A DNA stretch of 64,000 nucleotides from Labrys wisconsinensis (GTDB lineage: Bacteria > Pseudomonadota > Alphaproteobacteria > Rhizobiales > Labraceae). Positions 18,471-27,268 of this stretch are shown here, piece after piece. The notes below the pieces were generated by a model. The model searched no databases. It was not told where the DNA came from and saw only the letters and a list, made by a program, of their open reading frames with translations. Each line of letters begins with the position of its first letter. Position 1 is the stretch's first letter. The stretch spans positions 62,001 through 126,000 of the forward strand of contig NZ_JAUSVX010000011.1 in assembly GCF_030814995.1 (NCBI RefSeq). Reading direction: 5' to 3'. A program made the position numbers and the translations under genes.

Positions 18471-18848
18471 GCATCGGCTGGTGTTCGCGTGGATGGCCGG
18501 ATCAAGTCCGGCCATGACGGAACCGTCGCAGATCGGGAGGCGGCGGTTGCGCCACCCTCGACCGTCATGGGCGGACTTGATCCGCCCATCCACGCGAACG
18601 CAACCAGTGCAGGGGCTTTCGCAACCCGGCCGGGACGAATGACTGCCAGCACCTATGTTCGCGTGGATGGCCGGGTCAAGCCCGGGGCCATGACGCTCTG
18701 CGTTGGTTATCTCCGGATGACGCATTAGCTGATCTAATCCTGGCGCGTGAAGCAAAATCAGGTGAACTGTCGATTAGAAGAGAACGTTTGAGAGCCGACG
18801 GCAGTTCGGACAAGTTGTTCCTGCGATCGAGATCGCACAGGGCGCCCG
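18471..18848. repeat. Intergenic region with three copies of a short dyad repeat
   Basis: This 378-bp gap separates the monooxygenase from the flavin reductase. It contains three copies of a ~39-bp unit with core TTCGCGTGGATGG: direct at about 18482-18520, inverted at 18561-18599 and direct at 18657-18695. Each unit is itself partly self-complementary (GGCCGGATCAAGTCCGGCC). Copies one and two together form a long near-perfect hairpin. Translations of such units give the AWMAGSSPAMT-type peptides often mis-annotated as small proteins in rhizobial genomes. I see no gene here; the last 120 bp may hold the promoter of the next operon. Confidence 0.7.
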
Positions 18849-19463
18849 ATGCGCCAGGTTGACCATAGCTCAGGGCATGATCCGGTGAATGCAATGATGG
18901 CTGCCGCCAGGCGCAAGACCAGAGACAGTTTCGTCGAGCCCGCCGCCTTTCGCTCCGCCATGCGCGAGCTCGCAGCCGGCGTCACCATCGTCACGTCGGG
19001 CGTCGGCCTGCACCGTCGCGGCCTGACGGCGACGGCCGTGTGCTCCCTGTCCGTCGAGCCTCCGACCCTGCTGGCCTGCATCAATCGCGAGGCCGAATGC
19101 CACCGCGTCATCCTGGAGCACGGCATGTTCTGCGTGAACGTGCTGGGCGCCGCCGGCGAGGCGCTCGCGGCGCGCTTTGCCGGGCGCGATGGGGTTCGAG
19201 GCGCCGAGCGCTTCCTTCACGGCGACTGGGGCACGCTCACGACAGGCGCGCCGGTGCTCGGGAACGCCGTCGCCGCCTTCGACTGCTCCCTGCTCGAAGT
19301 CCTGGATGGCGGCACCCACTCCATCTGCATCGGCCGGGTCGAAGCCGTCGCCGTCGGCGCGAGCCAGCCGGCGCTGGTGTACCGGGCCGGCCTGTTCGCC
19401 CATGTCCATCCGGCCGGCGCGGTGGCCTCGCGAACCGAAAGCAAAGCGCAGGAAACGCCATGA
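18849..19463 (+). CDS. Flavin reductase family protein
   Basis: 204-residue protein of the NAD(P)H:flavin oxidoreductase (DIM6/NTAB, HpaC-like) family. The split-barrel start FRSAMRELAAGVTIVTSG and the flavin-binding LTATAVCSLSVEPPTLLACIN segment are clear. It should supply FMNH2 or FADH2 to the two luciferase-like monooxygenases upstream. The first ~30 residues are not conserved; in-frame ATGs at 18894 and 18897 are possible true starts. It is followed by a VOC gene with an ATGA overlap. Confidence 0.88.
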   Translation: MRQVDHSSGHDPVNAMMAAARRKTRDSFVEPAAFRSAMRELAAGVTIVTSGVGLHRRGLTATAVCSLSVEPPTLLACINREAECHRVILEHGMFCVNVLGAAGEALAARFAGRDGVRGAERFLHGDWGTLTTGAPVLGNAVAAFDCSLLEVLDGGTHSICIGRVEAVAVGASQPALVYRAGLFAHVHPAGAVASRTESKAQETP

Positions 19464-19834
19464 CCAGGCTTCCCCGACTTCAGAACGTGTTCTACGGCGT
19501 GACCGACATGCCCCGTGCACGCCGCTTCTATGAGGCGCTGTTCGCACCCGCGCTGAAATATGCCGATGGCGAACGCTGGATCCAGTATGATGCGGGCGGC
19601 TCGCCTTTCGCGCTTGCCGGCGCCGGCGAGGCGCATGCGAGCATGATGGGGGCTGCCGCGGTGTTCGAGGTCGGCGACCTCACGGCCTGCGAGGCGCTGG
19701 TTTCGCAGAGCGGCGGAACGGTCCTCGAAGCGCGCGACATGGGCGCCCACGGCACGACCCTGGTGGTGCGTGATCCGGAGGGGAATGTCGTGCACCTGTG
19801 GTCTCGCGCGCCGCGCGCGAACGCCGTCGCCTGA
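19460..19834 (+). CDS. VOC family (glyoxalase/dioxygenase-fold) protein
   Basis: 124-residue single-domain VOC protein with two beta-alpha-beta-beta-beta halves: VFYGVTDMPRARRFYEALFAPAL, and then the C-terminal RDPEGNVVHLW signature whose residues usually include a metal ligand region. Members are metal-dependent isomerases, lyases or ring-cleavage enzymes. It is translationally coupled to the flavin reductase (ATGA) and 12 bp before the DapA-like gene, so it likely acts on a pathway intermediate. Confidence 0.85.
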   Translation: MTRLPRLQNVFYGVTDMPRARRFYEALFAPALKYADGERWIQYDAGGSPFALAGAGEAHASMMGAAAVFEVGDLTACEALVSQSGGTVLEARDMGAHGTTLVVRDPEGNVVHLWSRAPRANAVA

Positions 19835-19846
19835 CTCGAGGACGCG

Positions 19847-20785
19847 ATGAGCCTGAACACCAGCGCAAGGGGCGTCTACGCCATCGCGCCCACGCCCTTC
19901 CATGCGGATGGACGCATCGACCACGGCTCCATCGACCGCATGACCGACTTCTATGCCGAGGCCGGCTGCAGCGGCATCACGGTGCTCGGCCTCATGGGGG
20001 AGGCGCCGAAGCTCGAGCCCGAGGAATCCGTGGCGATCGCCGAGCAGGTGATCCGCCGGTCCACGCTGCCCGTCGTCGTCGGCGTCTCCGCCCCCGGCTT
20101 TGCCCCGATGCGCCGTCTGGCGCGACGCAGCATGGAGAGCGGCGCGGCCGGCGTGATGATCGCACCGCCCCCTGCGCTGCGCAGCGACGAGCAGATCGTC
20201 GGCTATTTCAGTCAGGCAGTGGAGGCGATCGGCACGGACATCCCGTGGGTCCTGCAGGACTATCCCCTGTCCCTCGGCGTCGTGATGAGCCCGGGCGTCA
20301 TCGCACGCATCGTTGCCGAGATCCCGTCCTGCGTGATGCTCAAGCACGAGGATTGGCCGGGACTGGAGAAGATTTCGACGCTTCGCTCGTTGCAGGCGAC
20401 GGGCCGGATGCGCGCGCTGTCCATCCTGTGCGGGAACGGCGGCCTCTTCCTCGACCTCGAAACCGGGCGCGGGGCGGATGGCGCCATGACCGGCTATTCC
20501 TTCCCGGAGGCGCTGGTCGACCTGGTGCGGCTGGCCGCGGCCGGCGAGCGCGACCGGGCCCACGATCTCTTCGACGCGCATCTGCCGCTGATCCGGTGCG
20601 AGCAGCAGCCATCCATCGGCCTGGCGGTGAGGAAATACCTCTTGATGCGGCGCGGCATCCTGGCCTCCGACACGCAGCGCAAGCCGTCGGTCTGCCTCAC
20701 CGCGCGCGCCATCGCCGAGATCGACTATCTCGCCGCGCGGCTCGCGCGCCACGACGAGCGGGCAGGGGTGTTCCTGCAGGGGTAG
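19847..20785 (+). CDS. Dihydrodipicolinate synthase/N-acetylneuraminate lyase (DapA) family protein
   Basis: 312-residue TIM-barrel aldolase/lyase. The Schiff-base lysine is Lys166 in VMLKHEDWPG and the partner tyrosine is Tyr139 in LQDYP. The usual GTTGE loop is replaced by GLMGEAPKL, so true DHDPS activity is unlikely. It is more probably a catabolic retro-aldolase, dehydratase or hydratase acting on 2-oxo acids. It is the last gene of the block, 12 bp behind the VOC gene, and is followed by a GC-rich stem-loop. Confidence 0.88.
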   Translation: MSLNTSARGVYAIAPTPFHADGRIDHGSIDRMTDFYAEAGCSGITVLGLMGEAPKLEPEESVAIAEQVIRRSTLPVVVGVSAPGFAPMRRLARRSMESGAAGVMIAPPPALRSDEQIVGYFSQAVEAIGTDIPWVLQDYPLSLGVVMSPGVIARIVAEIPSCVMLKHEDWPGLEKISTLRSLQATGRMRALSILCGNGGLFLDLETGRGADGAMTGYSFPEALVDLVRLAAAGERDRAHDLFDAHLPLIRCEQQPSIGLAVRKYLLMRRGILASDTQRKPSVCLTARAIAEIDYLAARLARHDERAGVFLQG

Positions 20786-20789
20786 CGCC

Positions 20790-20819
20790 TGCGATCGGCG
20801 CAGCTCTGCGCCGATCGCA
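20790..20819 (+). terminator. Stem-loop terminator candidate after the DapA-family gene
   Basis: A perfect 13-bp inverted repeat (arms 20790-20802 and 20807-20819) with a 4-base loop begins 5 bp after the stop codon. It lacks a T tract, so it may act with Rho or stabilise the 3' end. It is followed by ~170 bp without recognisable genes before the convergent SDR. Confidence 0.55.
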
Positions 20820-20991
20820 AGGACGACGCCCGCCGTCGCACCCTCGGCCCCGCGGTCTCCGGCCGGCGGCAGCGGGCGCTGGCGCTGGCAAGGCCCGCCC
20901 TCGCCGGCGGGCGTCGACCATCCGACCATGCCTGCCGCCGGCCGAACGCTCGACGGTGAAGGGAGCGATGCCGGCCGCTCCGGTCCGGCGC

Positions 20992-21738
20992 TCAGAGCTT
21001 CGAGCCGCCGTCGACCCGGATCGTGTCGCCGGTGATCCAGCGGGCCTGATCGGAGGCGAGGAAGGCGATGACGCCGCCGACATCGTCAGGCTCGGCGAGA
21101 CGCTTCAGGGCCTGGATGCCGAGCGTGAAGTCGCGTCCCGCCTCGGTCCTGGTGAAGCTCGACATGTCGGTCTGGACGACGCCGGGCGCCACGGCGTTGA
21201 CACGGATGCCGCGCGGCCCCAGCGCCGCCGCGAAATGCCTGACGAGCGTGTCGACGGCGCCCTTGGTCGCGGCATAGGCGTAGAGCGTGCCGACGGCGGC
21301 CCGCGCGGCCAGCGACGAAACGAGCACGATGCTGCTGCCTTCGTGCAGGATCGGGAGAAGCTGCTGGACGAGGAAGAAGGGTGCGCGGACATTGACCGCG
21401 AACAGACGGTCGAAATCCTCGACCGTGGTCTCCTCGATCGAGGCCGCCTTCGAGACGCCGGCGTTGGCGACCAGGATGTCCAGGCGGTCGCCGACGACGG
21501 CGCGAACCCGGCTTGCGAGCCCGTGGGGCCCATCGGGCGCGGCGAGGTCGGCTGCGAGGGCATCGGCGCGGCCGCCGGCCCGGCGGATCTCCGCGACGAC
21601 GGCCTCCGCCTCCGCCTTGGCCTGGCCGTAGTGGACGAGGACCTGCGCGCCACCCTCGGCGAGGGCCAGGGCCGCGGCACGGCCGATGCCGCGCGAGGCG
21701 CCGGTGACGAGAGCCGTCTTTCCCGAAAGCGTGGTCAT
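20992..21738 (-). CDS. SDR family oxidoreductase
   Basis: 248-residue classical SDR with TGASRGIG, an ANAG variant of NNAG, Ser in LVSSLAAR and YAATK as the Tyr-Lys pair; the C-terminus ends DTIRVDGGSKL. HYGQAK after beta-2 lacks an acidic residue, favouring NADP. ATG 21738 is preceded by AGGAG. It is divergent from the frameshifted LysR gene and converges on the DapA-family gene. The substrate is unknown. Confidence 0.92.
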   Translation of the reverse strand: MTTLSGKTALVTGASRGIGRAAALALAEGGAQVLVHYGQAKAEAEAVVAEIRRAGGRADALAADLAAPDGPHGLASRVRAVVGDRLDILVANAGVSKAASIEETTVEDFDRLFAVNVRAPFFLVQQLLPILHEGSSIVLVSSLAARAAVGTLYAYAATKGAVDTLVRHFAAALGPRGIRVNAVAPGVVQTDMSSFTRTEAGRDFTLGIQALKRLAEPDDVGGVIAFLASDQARWITGDTIRVDGGSKL

Positions 21739-22196
21739 GGTCGACGTCTCCTGGGGCTGGTCATTGCGGGTGTCCTCGGCTCCGGCACCATGCCTCACCG
21801 GCATGCATCGCCGCGGCGGATCGCGGACGGCCGGCGGTGGTGCGATGCCCGTCTGCCTTGCTGAAAAGAGCGTAGCCATTCGCCCTTTCCCGCGGAAAGA
21901 CTTTGTGAGTCCATGGTCATGCCTGCTGGGTATGACTTGCCCGTCGCGATCGCGGATTGGAAGGCGTGCGGGACGGCGTCCGCGAGTTCAGGACCTGCCC
22001 CGGCATTGCGGCCCGGAGCGTGACGCCGCGGCCATCGATCGCGTCGAGGTACGTGACGACCGCCTTCGCGTCCTCCCCGCCGTGCCGGCACGAACGGGCT
22101 CGTCTTGCCGGCGGCCTGCGTTCGTGTCCATGTATCGGATGCATCAATCGCCGCGGACCGGGCAGGGCCGGTCCGCTCCGGGAGGAGCCGCGGGTC
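21739..22196. promoter_or_regulatory. 458-bp divergent region with a LysR-type site
   Basis: No convincing gene is seen. At 21897-21938 it carries AAAGACTTTGT, an 11-base gap, then CAT...TATGA with dyad GTCATGCC / GGTATGAC (21916-21936). The same arrangement with identical spacing lies upstream of the LysR gene at 25233, so it is probably an operator/promoter used by the SDR and/or LysR genes. The remaining ~250 bp up to the LysR start shows nothing else I recognise. Confidence 0.5.
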
Positions 22197-23101
22197 TTGA
22201 TCAAGGACACTTTCGCCCTCCGTCTCTACACGCGGGTCGCCCGCCTCGGCAGCTTCTCGGCGGCTGCCCGGGAATGCGGGCTTTCGCAATCCCAGGCCTC
22301 CCGCATCGTCGCCGATCTCGAGGCCGAGCTCGGCGTGAGGCTGCTGTCGCGCACCACGCGCGCCGTCGTGCCGACGGAAGCGGGGAGTGAGTTCCTGGCC
22401 CGCGTCGAGCCCATCCTGGCGGCGCTGGACGAGGCGGAGCACAGCGTTCGCGAGGGCGGCGAGCTGCGTGGGCTCGTCAGGATGAGCATGCCGACCAGCT
22501 TCGGCATTCGTGACGTCATTCCCCGTCTCGCCGCCTTTGCGGACCGGTATCCCGACCTGCATATCCAGATCCAGCTGGCCGACCGGCGGCAGGATCTCGT
22601 GAGGGAGCCGTCGATGTCGCGCTGCGGCTCGGCCGTCTGCCCGATTCGACCGCGACGGCAAAGCTCATCGCCATGATCCCGCGCGTCGTGGTGGCTTCGC
22701 CCGGCTATCTCGCCCGCCGCGGCATGCCGGAGACGCCCGAGGATCTCGTCCGGCACCGCATCGTCGGCGGCTCGGCAGCCGCCGTGCCGACGGCCTGGCG
22801 GTTCGAGCGGGACGGCCGGGACGCCGCGATCAAGCTCGAGCCGCATTTCTCGACCGACGAGAACGAAGGGGCCATTGCCGCGGCCGTGGCCGGCTTCGGC
22901 ATCACCTCGACAAGCGGCTGGGCGTGCCGGCGCGAGCTGGAGGACGGCTCCCTCGTGCGCCTGCTGCCCGCGTGGACATTGGCAGGCATCCCGGTCCACG
23001 CCTATTTCCCGATGGGGCGTGCGACGCGCGCCGCGGCGCGCGCGGCCATCGATCACCTCGTCGCGGCTTTCGAGCGGATGCCGTCCGACATGCCGCCCTG
23101 A
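22197..23101 (+). pseudogene. LysR family transcriptional regulator, frameshifted
   Basis: The 5' half encodes a normal LysR N-terminus from a TTG start at 22197 (GGAGGAG nine bases upstream): FALRLYTRVARLGSFSAAAREC and SQASRIVADLEAELGVRLLSRTTR. At about 22599-22602, after RRQDLV, the frame breaks. The expected effector-domain sequence continues as EGAVDVALRLGRLP in another frame and runs on to 23101 (VVVASPGYLARRG ... AFERMPSDMPP). Adding one base near 22600 would restore a ~300-residue protein. It is either a genuine inactivating one-base deletion or a sequencing error in a GC-rich stretch. It is divergent from the SDR at 20992. Confidence 0.85.
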
Positions 23102-23289
23102 GCCTTCTCGTCCTCGCGTGGCGGAGCGTGCGACCGGCAGGCAAGCCCGGCCATTGATGCGTAAGATGCATAGAAACTAGCAGAAATCCGGTGCTACCGC
23201 ATCGGGTGGCCGCGGACGATTCTCTCTCGCGACAAGAGCCGGCACGGGGCTTCCGCCCACCGCCGACGCAACCGGAGAAAGGGCCGTCC

Positions 23290-23691
23290 ATGCCCAGGAC
23301 CACACCGGAACAGAACAAGGCGCTCGTCCTCGAAGCCTTCGACACGCTGTTCAACAGGCGGGACTATGCCGCTGCCGAGCGCTTCTGGTCGGATCGCTAC
23401 ATCCAGCACAGCGCCCATATCGCGCCCGGCCGCGAGGGCCTGTTCAGCCTGGTCCGCACGCTGCCCGCCACGCTGAAATACGAGAACCAGCTCATCCTCG
23501 CCGAGGGCGATCACGTGATTGCGCATGGCCGGTTCTCAGGCAATGGCCGGGTGGCCGCCTGGGTCGCCGCCGACGTCGTCCGCATGGAGGACGGCAAGCT
23601 CGCAGAGCATTGGGACGTGCTCCAGGACGAGGCGACCAGGGCTCAATCGGTGAGCGGGTTGCCGATGTTCGGCGACCGCTTTCCGGGCTGA
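23290..23691 (+). CDS. SnoaL-like / nuclear transport factor 2-fold protein
   Basis: 133-residue cone-fold (NTF2-like) protein: LVLEAFDTLFNRRDYAAAERFWSDRYIQHSAHIAPGREGL, then VVRMEDGKLAEHWDVLQDE, the pattern of SnoaL-like predicted ester cyclases/polyketide-cyclase relatives. The start is set by a GGAGAAAGG site. Its function is not known; such proteins often accompany SDRs, as here with an SDR 32 bp downstream in the same direction. Confidence 0.85.
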   Translation: MPRTTPEQNKALVLEAFDTLFNRRDYAAAERFWSDRYIQHSAHIAPGREGLFSLVRTLPATLKYENQLILAEGDHVIAHGRFSGNGRVAAWVAADVVRMEDGKLAEHWDVLQDEATRAQSVSGLPMFGDRFPG

Positions 23692-23723
23692 CCGTCCCGT
23701 CACCGACCTTCAGGAGACATGCC

Positions 23724-24482
23724 ATGAAGCTCACGGGCAACACCATCTTCATCACCGGCGGCGGATCGGGCATCGGCCGCGGCCTCGCCGAGGCACTGCA
23801 CGAGCGCGGCAACACCGTGATCATCTCCGGCCGCCGGCGCGCCAATCTCGACGCGGTCGTCGCCGCCAACCCCGGCATGGCCGCGGTCGAGCTCGACATT
23901 GCCGATCCCGCCAGCATCGACGCCGTTGCCGCCGGGCTGATCGCCGACCATCCCGATCTCAATGTCCTCATCAACAATGCCGGCATCATGCTGCCGGATC
24001 AGGCCGCCGGACGGATCGACGACAAGCTCCTGGTCGACACCGTGACCACCAACCTGGTGGGGCCGATCCGCATGACGTCGGCGCTGGTCGAGCACCTCAG
24101 GGCCAGGAACGACGCCGTCATCGCCTACACCAGCTCCGTCCTGGGCTTCGTCCCGATGGCGGCCACGGCGGTCTATTCGGCGACGAAGGCGGCCCTGCAT
24201 TCCTATGCGCTGTCGCAGCGCTTCCTGCTGAAGGGGACAGGCGTGCGCGTGCTCGAGATCGCGCCGCCCTGGGTGCGCACCGACCTCATGAACAGCCGCG
24301 AGGCCGAGGAGGCCATGCCGCTCGACCAGTTCATCGCGCAGACCATGGCCGTGCTCGGCACGGATGCCGACGAGATCCTGGTGGAGGGCGCGAAGGCCTT
24401 CAGGGCCAATGTCGGCCCGAACGAGCACGGCCTCGTCGACAGCTTCAACGCGTTCGCATCCGCGCGCTTCGCGGGCGGCTGA
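23724..24482 (+). CDS. SDR family oxidoreductase (DltE-like)
   Basis: 252-residue SDR with TGGGSGIG, NNAG, Ser in AYTSSVLG and YSATK as the catalytic pair. SGRRRANL after beta-2 suggests NADP. The C-terminal half (GVRVLEIAPPWVRTDL, then ADEILVEGAKAFRAN) matches the DltE/uncharacterised-oxidoreductase subgroup rather than fatty-acid-type SDRs. An AGGAGA site precedes ATG 23724. Likely co-transcribed with the SnoaL-like gene. Confidence 0.9.
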   Translation: MKLTGNTIFITGGGSGIGRGLAEALHERGNTVIISGRRRANLDAVVAANPGMAAVELDIADPASIDAVAAGLIADHPDLNVLINNAGIMLPDQAAGRIDDKLLVDTVTTNLVGPIRMTSALVEHLRARNDAVIAYTSSVLGFVPMAATAVYSATKAALHSYALSQRFLLKGTGVRVLEIAPPWVRTDLMNSREAEEAMPLDQFIAQTMAVLGTDADEILVEGAKAFRANVGPNEHGLVDSFNAFASARFAGG

Positions 24483-24535
24483 GGCGGGGCGCCGCCCCCG
24501 TCGTCCACGGAGCGGCATCGCGGCCATCGGCGCAG

Positions 24536-25030
24536 CTACAAAACCTCGAAGACGCTGTAGACCGGACCTTCGGCGAGGCGATGACCGAGGCCGACGGCGA
24601 TGACGCCGTTCAGCCAGGCGTATCGCGGCGCCTCCGTCTCGAAGAGCGGCGCGATGCGGAAGTAATAGCTGGCGGGATCGACGGGCTCGCCCTTCTCCAG
24701 GCGGGCGATGACGTCGGCCGGCCCCCGGCGGATGCCGCGATAGGTCATGCCGATGAGCGCGTCGTCCGTCGTCTTCAGCACCAGCCGGACATCGAGGGTC
24801 GTGCTGCCGTCGCTGCGGACGGCCTGCCAGTCGCTGCCGCCGTCCAGCACCTCGCCGGACAGTCGCTCGCCCTCGAACAGTCCGCCCGGCACGACGCCGA
24901 CACGGCGATAGGCGCCCGGCGTCGCACCGACCACCTGCAGCCTGCGCACGTCGAGGCGCATCACGAAGAGCGGCTTCGTCCGCACCTGCCGGAGCACGTC
25001 GGGAAGGTCGTCGAAGAGGTTGCTCGCCAT
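24536..25030 (-). CDS. DUF3237 domain-containing protein
   Basis: 164-residue protein of the DUF3237 family, a small beta-barrel. Family-like stretches are GVVPGGLFEGERLSGEVLDGGSDWQAVR, LDVRLVLKTTDDALIGMTYRG, YFRIAPLFETEAPRYAWLN and a C-terminal VYSVFEVL. No catalytic role is established for the family. ATG 25030 has AGGAG upstream. It is divergent from the LysR gene at 25233, which probably regulates it. Confidence 0.85.
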   Translation of the reverse strand: MASNLFDDLPDVLRQVRTKPLFVMRLDVRRLQVVGATPGAYRRVGVVPGGLFEGERLSGEVLDGGSDWQAVRSDGSTTLDVRLVLKTTDDALIGMTYRGIRRGPADVIARLEKGEPVDPASYYFRIAPLFETEAPRYAWLNGVIAVGLGHRLAEGPVYSVFEVL

Positions 25031-25196
25031 GGCGGGGCTCCTTTCCCGGGCCGGCCGCCTGCCGGTCGGCCCGCGGCCCTGCCGGAAACGACGAGGGCGG
25101 GGCATCCACGACCTCCCGGGCGTGGCGCCGCGCTCCATCGGAACCGTCGGGAAGCAGCGTGTCCGCAGAAGCTTAGCGGCGGATTGTCCGGCTGAA

Positions 25197-25238
25197 AAAG
25201 ACTTTGTAGGCTCGCAGGCATATCTCCCAGGCATGAGG
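25197..25238. promoter_or_regulatory. LysR-type site in the DUF3237/LysR divergent promoter
   Basis: AAAGACTTTGT followed after 11 bases by CAT, ten bases, then CATGA. This is the same elements and spacing as at 21897-21938, with dyad GGCATA / CAGGCATG. The motif runs into the LysR start codon at 25233, as expected of an autoregulatory site. Confidence 0.5.
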
Positions 25239-26141
25239 CCGGACGTGGAGCTGCGCCACCTTCGGTATTTCGTCGCCGTCGCCGAGGAGGGCAGCCTCAC
25301 GGTCGCGGCGGAGCGGCGCCTGCACACCGCCCAGCCGTCGCTGAGCCGCCAGATCCGGGACCTCGAGCGTGCGGTCGGCACGCCGCTGCTGGTGCGCAGC
25401 GCGCGCGGCGTCGAGCTGACCCCGTCGGGCCGGGTCTTCCTCGATCATGCCCGGCTGGCGCTGGCGCAGGTCGAGGCCGCCGTCGAAGCGGCGCGGCGGG
25501 CGGCCCGGCCGGACAAGCCGACGCTCGCCCTCGGCTTTCTCACCGGACAGGAGGTGGACTGGCTTGCGGAGGCCATGCGCATCCTGCGGGACGAACTGCC
25601 CAACATCGAGGTGACCGTCTCCAGCCAGCATTCGCCGGACCTCGCCCAGGCCCTGCTGCACGGCAGGCTCGACGTGGCGTTCATGCGCCCTGAGCCTGGG
25701 ATGCCGGACCTCGACTATAAGCTTGTCCTCACGGAGCCGCTGATCGTGGTGCTGCCGAGCGATCACCGCCTGGCGTCGCAGGACGCCGTGGCGCTCCGGG
25801 ATATCGTCGGGGAGACGTTCATCGGCATGTCGGGCACGGCACCGACGCTCCGGGCCATCATCGACGATTGTCTCCAGCGCTCCGGGCTCGACATCCCGCA
25901 GGCGCACCGGGTGGACAACCTGGCGATGGCGATATCGCTCGTCGCCTCGACCAGGGGCGTGGCGCTCCTGCCCGACTATGCCAGGAATTTTCTTCCCTGG
26001 GCCGTCACCAGCCGGCCGCTCGCCGGCGAGCGGCCGGCGATCGATCTGGTCGTCGGCTACAACAGGGCGAACGGCTCGCCGCTCCTCCGGCTGTTCCTGT
26101 CGCGCCTCGACCGGCTCGCGAAGCGAGCCTCGCCGGGCTAA
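25233..26141 (+). CDS. LysR family transcriptional regulator
   Basis: 302-residue LysR regulator with HTH ELRHLRYFVAVAEEGSLTVAAERRLHTAQPSLSRQIRDLE, and an effector domain with EPLIVVLPSDHRLA and RGVALLPDYA, close in style to HcaR/BenM-type regulators of aromatic and carbonyl metabolism. ATG 25233 is used; GTG 25245 has a better-placed GAGG element and is an alternative. It is divergent from the DUF3237 gene and its 3' end overlaps the end of the ABC-2 permease gene by 4 bp. Confidence 0.9.
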   Translation: MRPDVELRHLRYFVAVAEEGSLTVAAERRLHTAQPSLSRQIRDLERAVGTPLLVRSARGVELTPSGRVFLDHARLALAQVEAAVEAARRAARPDKPTLALGFLTGQEVDWLAEAMRILRDELPNIEVTVSSQHSPDLAQALLHGRLDVAFMRPEPGMPDLDYKLVLTEPLIVVLPSDHRLASQDAVALRDIVGETFIGMSGTAPTLRAIIDDCLQRSGLDIPQAHRVDNLAMAISLVASTRGVALLPDYARNFLPWAVTSRPLAGERPAIDLVVGYNRANGSPLLRLFLSRLDRLAKRASPG

Positions 26142-27268
26142 TCCAGGGTCTCGCGATAGAAATACACGGCGATGAAGCCGGTCAACAGGGCGAACACCGC
26201 GATGGGCCACAGCTCCGGCCAGATCTCCGCCAGCCCGTTGCCCTTGAGCAGCACGCCGCGGATGATCCGAAGCGCATGGGTGAGAGGCAGGATCTCCCCG
26301 AGCCATTGCGCCCAGACCGGCATGCCCTTGAAGGGAAACATGAAGCCTGAGAGCATCATCGAGGGCAGCAGCGTGAACTGCGCCATCTGCTGGGCCTGCA
26401 TCTGCGTCGCCGAGATGGTGGAGAAGGTGAAGCCGAGCGCCAGGTTGCAGGCGATGAACAGGCCCAGCGCCAGGAAGAGCAGCGAGATCGATCCGCGCAC
26501 GGGCAGGTGGAAGGCGAAGATCGAGATCGAGATGATCAGGATGATCTGCAGATAGCCGATGCCGATATAGGGCACGATCTTGCCCAGCATCACCTCCACC
26601 GGCCGCACCGGCATGGCGAGGAGGTTCTCCATCGTGCCGCGCTCGCGCTCCTTGGTGATGGAGAGCGTGGTGATGATCAGCGTGGAGAACACCAGGACGG
26701 TGCCGATCAGGCCGGGCACGATGTTCAGCACGGTGAGCTGCTCGGGGTTGTAGCGGGCATGCACCTGGAACTGGTAGGGCTGCGTGCCCGCGGACGAGCG
26801 CATGTTGGGCGGCAGGTCGCGATCGAAGATCGAGCCCAGCGACGACAGGGCGGCCGTGGCATTGCCGATGGCGGTGGGATCGGTGGCGTCGGCGTCGAGC
26901 AGGACCGAGGGGCTCTCGCCGCGGTCGATCGACCGGCCGAAATCGGGCGGGATGTTGAGCACGAAGATGACGTCGCCCCGGGCGATGGCCTGCTCGGCCT
27001 CCGCCTCCGTCCGCATCGGGATGAAGTCGTAATAGCCGGTATTCCTGAGGGCCTCGACCAGGGTGCGCTCATATTGGGAATGGTCGGCGGAGAGCAGGCC
27101 CGTCGGCAGATGCTTGGGATCGGAATTGATGGCGTAGCCGAACAGGAAGAGCTGCATCAGCGGCAGCACGATGATGAGGCGCAGCGTCATGGGATCGCGC
27201 CGCATCTGGGTCCATTCCTTGCGCAGCACGGCCATGAACCGCCCGAAGGAAAAGCCTGGCATCGTCAC
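26138..27268 (-). CDS. ABC-2 type transporter permease (efflux)
   Basis: 376-residue permease of the YhhJ/YadH type: one N-terminal helix (LRLIIVLPLMQLFLFGYAINSD), a large extracytoplasmic loop, then about five C-terminal helices starting with PGLIGTVLVFSTLIITTLSITKERERGTMENLL. The E-R-E-R-G-T-M-E-N motif is the signature of ABC-2 drug/solute exporters. It is the last gene of the HlyD-ATPase-permease operon, overlapping the ATPase gene by 4 bp (ATGA). It probably exports a drug-like or toxic compound. Confidence 0.92.
   Translation of the reverse strand: MTMPGFSFGRFMAVLRKEWTQMRRDPMTLRLIIVLPLMQLFLFGYAINSDPKHLPTGLLSADHSQYERTLVEALRNTGYYDFIPMRTEAEAEQAIARGDVIFVLNIPPDFGRSIDRGESPSVLLDADATDPTAIGNATAALSSLGSIFDRDLPPNMRSSAGTQPYQFQVHARYNPEQLTVLNIVPGLIGTVLVFSTLIITTLSITKERERGTMENLLAMPVRPVEVMLGKIVPYIGIGYLQIILIISISIFAFHLPVRGSISLLFLALGLFIACNLALGFTFSTISATQMQAQQMAQFTLLPSMMLSGFMFPFKGMPVWAQWLGEILPLTHALRIIRGVLLKGNGLAEIWPELWPIAVFALLTGFIAVYFYRETLD

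Noticed and set aside
18367-18728. Small proteins with AWMAGSSPAMT/GRIKSGHDG-like sequence
   Set aside because: These are translations of the intergenic dyad repeat in several frames, a known source of false small genes.
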